DNA of 64,000 bases from Sordaria brevicollis. Taxonomy: Eukaryota > Ascomycota > Sordariomycetes > Sordariales > Sordariaceae. Shown one piece after another: positions 61,653 to 64,000 of the stretch. The translations under genes were made by a program, and so were the position numbers. The stretch is taken from assembly GCA_033439795.1 (NCBI GenBank), contig JAUTDP010000005.1, positions 2,199,001 through 2,263,000 of the forward strand, written 5' to 3'. Positions within the stretch are counted from its first letter, which is position 1. Every line of letters begins with the position of its first letter. Below the pieces are notes generated by a model, which ran no database searches, had not been told where the DNA came from, and saw only the letters and a list, made by a program, of their open reading frames with translations.

Positions 61653-63450
61653 ATTCTTTCGAGGTGAGGTCGAGAACGCGAACGTGGCGAGGGTCAACGT
61701 GCCGTGTTCTGGTTCTGAGGCAAGTGTGATTTTGGCAGAGTGTCTCGAGAAACAAGATATACAGGGACACGGTGGTATCAGAGAACAAGGAGTGAGGGTA
61801 GGGTGAAGTTCTTCGACGATAATTGGGTTTGCGTGATCTGAGCCTCTTCTTTGAGGATTTGGAATGTGGATTGGTGAACGATCGTCAAAAATCAGCGAGG
61901 AATCCGTCCGCGATGATCAATGAACACAGTCCAACAATGAGGAGAAGAATGGTATGAGGGGGGAGAACTGGAGGAAAAGCAGGAGAGGAAAAAGAAGCAG
62001 TACCACGACCGAAATGGAAGGAGCGAGTCCGCGGATCGTGACGAGCACGCGTTATCGCCCAGGCAACAAACCAAACAAGTAAAAGATGTCCTCACCGGGT
62101 ACGGACGTTCTTATCTATCAAGATCATATGAATCCTGTAGAGGATGAGACGAAATAATGAATACTGCCCAATCGTCCATGGACGCGCCTCAATCTTGGCC
62201 AATTTGGAATAGCAAACCGCAAGCTTCGTCTCGAAGGGGGACAGATAAGGTGACCGGCCAACCGAGTATCGAGCCATATAGCGGTTCGTCTGATAGGTAC
62301 GGTAGATCCGCGCTGAGTGAGTCATCACAGGCAGCTCTTAATTGAACTAAGAGGCAAAGGCAGCGACCATCGTGACCATTGTCAAGGCCTGATCTCAATG
62401 CTGTTGTGCTGTTATCAGTACGTGTTTGGCAATATTGGAGAGGGCAAGACAACAGTTCGGGGAAGTATAGCAGCCGTTGACGATCAGGAAAACTCGAGTA
62501 TATCGCGGTGATCTGAACGTTCAGTTGTGCAGAGGATATCGTCGCGGGGAGCATCGAAGAGCCGCCTCACGGTGCTGCTCACTGGGAATGAACCCATCAC
62601 CGAACTGTCCTTGCCAGAACAATTTTACTGAGTCGCGAAGGGCACGAAATGCAATGAGAATAAAATTCTCGTTCTTGACTTTCTGGTGGGTAATTCATGG
62701 ATTTCGACCGTATTACTGTGTAGTTCCGCTGCCAAAAGAGTTTTGGGGAGTGTATAGTGCTCGGACACTTGTCGTGTAAGGCAACTGGGCAAACGCTGCC
62801 GAAATTTTGACCAAAGGGACAGAATCTTCGAAATATTCTGGTGCATGAAGCATTGTATTTGTCTATGGGATCGTATTATGAGCTTGGTGTTTTGTCGAAA
62901 TATGTTGACGTTGAAGGAGTTCAATGCGGCTCGAAGTGCCCAGGAAGGTGCCTGGCAAGCTCCACCTCGATATTCTGACCCACAATTATCCTCAGCTTAG
63001 GACTTGACCGCCTTCCCAATCTGGATTCTCAGTCGCGCCAACTGCTGCGTCCCCCGAAACCCCAGGGAAACTCATGACCAAACTTCAACTGGACAATACT
63101 GCCCCCGAAACCCCAGGGAAACTCATGACCAAACTTCAACTGGACAATACTGCCCCCGAAACACCAAACAACACCCTCGAGCTTTTGCTGCTTCCTTTTT
63201 GAACCGCCTCACCTCCAATCTTCGATCATTTCATCCCAATAAATACGCCGTCGACACGGACATAAAGCATCTACCGACAGGTCAACTCTATAGCTCGGCA
63301 ACTAGATACACTCCAGACTCAGTCTCATTGGAAGCCTTTGGCGATCCCCTCTCTACCATTCGGTTACTTCTCCCGAACCAACAACCCACCCTCTTCCACC
63401 CAGAAACTATTCACGTCGCGACAGAGAAACGCGACGAAACGACAACCAAG
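61653..63450. other. Divergent promoter region between the GTPase (-) and CFIm25 (+) genes
   Basis: No gene is seen in the 1.8 kb between two divergently transcribed genes. A 51-bp tandem duplication lies at 63,051-63,162, and C/A-rich leader sequence runs from about 63,160 to the start codon. Confidence 0.55.
63051..63162 (+). repeat. 51-bp tandem duplication (2.2 copies) upstream of CFIm25
   Basis: The unit starting CCCCCGAAACCCCAGGGAAA occurs at 63,051-63,101 and again, identical, at 63,102-63,152; a third copy is cut after about ten bases. Identity of the two units points to a recent duplication or to sequence homogenisation. Confidence 0.92.
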
Positions 63451-63988
63451 ATGTCCACGATAACCCCCAACGCTCTTCAGAGCTCGGTGCCACCGACCAT
63501 CCCCCTACCCTTCAACGCCAACCAGCCCGAGACAATCCGCCTCTACCCGCTATCAAACTACACATTCGGTGTCAAGGAGACGCAACCGGAGGAGGACCCG
63601 TCGGTGCTGGCGCGCCTGAAGCGGCTCGAGGAGCACTACAGCGCGCACGGCATGCGGCGCACGTGCGAGGGCATCCTGGTGTGCCACGAGCACAACCACC
63701 CGCACATCCTGATGCTGCAGATCGCCAACGCCTTCTTCAAGCTGCCCGGCGACTACCTGCGGCCTGAGGACGACGAGATCGAGGGGTTCAAGCAGCGGCT
63801 GGACGAGCGGCTGGCGCCCGTGGGCAGCCTCGGCGAGGGCGAGAAGGCGGGCGACTGGCAGGTGGGCGACTGCCTCGCGCAGTGGTGGAGGCCCAACTTT
63901 GAGACCTTCATGTACCCCTTTGTGCCGGCCCATGTGACGAGGCCGAAGGAGTGCAAGAAGCTTTACTTTATCCAGTTACCCAAGTCGA
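63451..63988 (+). CDS. NUDT21: CFIm25 (NUDT21/CPSF5) pre-mRNA cleavage factor, first exon, cut by the window end
   Basis: The frame starts at the ATG in CCAAGATGTCC and stays open to a GTACGT donor at 63,989. The 179 codons match the 25-kDa subunit of cleavage factor Im: IRLYPLSNYTFGVKE, GMRRTCEGILVCHEHNHPHI, LMLQIANAFFKLPGDYLRPE, QWWRPNFETFMYPFVPAHVT and PKECKKLYFIQLPK. The family binds UGUA elements and guides poly(A)-site choice in the nucleus. As known for this family, the Nudix box is degenerate (LRPEDDEIEGFKQRLDERL lacks the REUXEE glutamates), so it should bind RNA without hydrolysing nucleotides. The C-terminal third lies beyond the window. Many codons are C- or G-ending. Confidence 0.94.
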
Positions 63989-64000
63989 GTACGTTTTCTT

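Overview
The window is nuclear DNA of a filamentous ascomycete, most likely Neurospora or a close Sordariales relative. The evidence is short introns (about 50-100 nt, GTRNGT donors, CTRAC-like branch sites), long pyrimidine-rich leaders, codon use rich in C-ending codons, and above all a 25.6 kb AT-rich block with the look of repeat-induced point mutation (RIP).

Layout. 1-2,312 is non-coding. 2,313-4,388 (+) holds a leader intron and a four-exon G3BP-like NTF2/RRM/RGG protein. 4,389-10,069 shows no convincing gene. 10,070-35,735 is RIP-type heterochromatin without intact genes. It contains foldback islands near 16.0 and 35.6 kb, an intact 411-bp MITE with perfect 42-bp inverted ends and an 8-bp target duplication (16,659-17,069), about 20 copies of a palindrome-forming motif with G or C runs, a 102-bp tandem repeat, a 7-bp satellite and an unmutated GC island at 27.3-28.0 kb. 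From 39 kb to the end the window is euchromatic: a PH-domain protein (+), Nnf1 of the Mis12/MIND kinetochore complex (-), Sgf73 of SAGA (-), a Pho85-type CDK (-), a secreted glutaminyl cyclase (-), a disordered protein of unknown function (-), a SLIP-GC-like large GTPase (-), and the first exon of the CFIm25 (NUDT21) mRNA 3'-end factor (+), which runs off the window.

The most interesting signal is at 44.1-49.4 kb. Two neighbouring genes, Sgf73 and the Pho85-type kinase, each end in a UAG codon that is followed in the same frame by a long open extension (437 and 178 codons). In both, the UAG adenosine has a 5' U and can sit in the loop of a short hairpin. That matches the known preference of the ADAR-independent A-to-I mRNA editing seen in sexual tissue of Fusarium and Neurospora. 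I propose that both stops are conditional (UAG to UGG) and that each gene makes a short and a long protein. This is inference and needs perithecial RNA-seq.

The genes are housekeeping functions (chromatin, kinetochore, phosphate/nutrient CDK, mRNA processing) and do not form a functional cluster. All annotation is by eye; no database search was possible.
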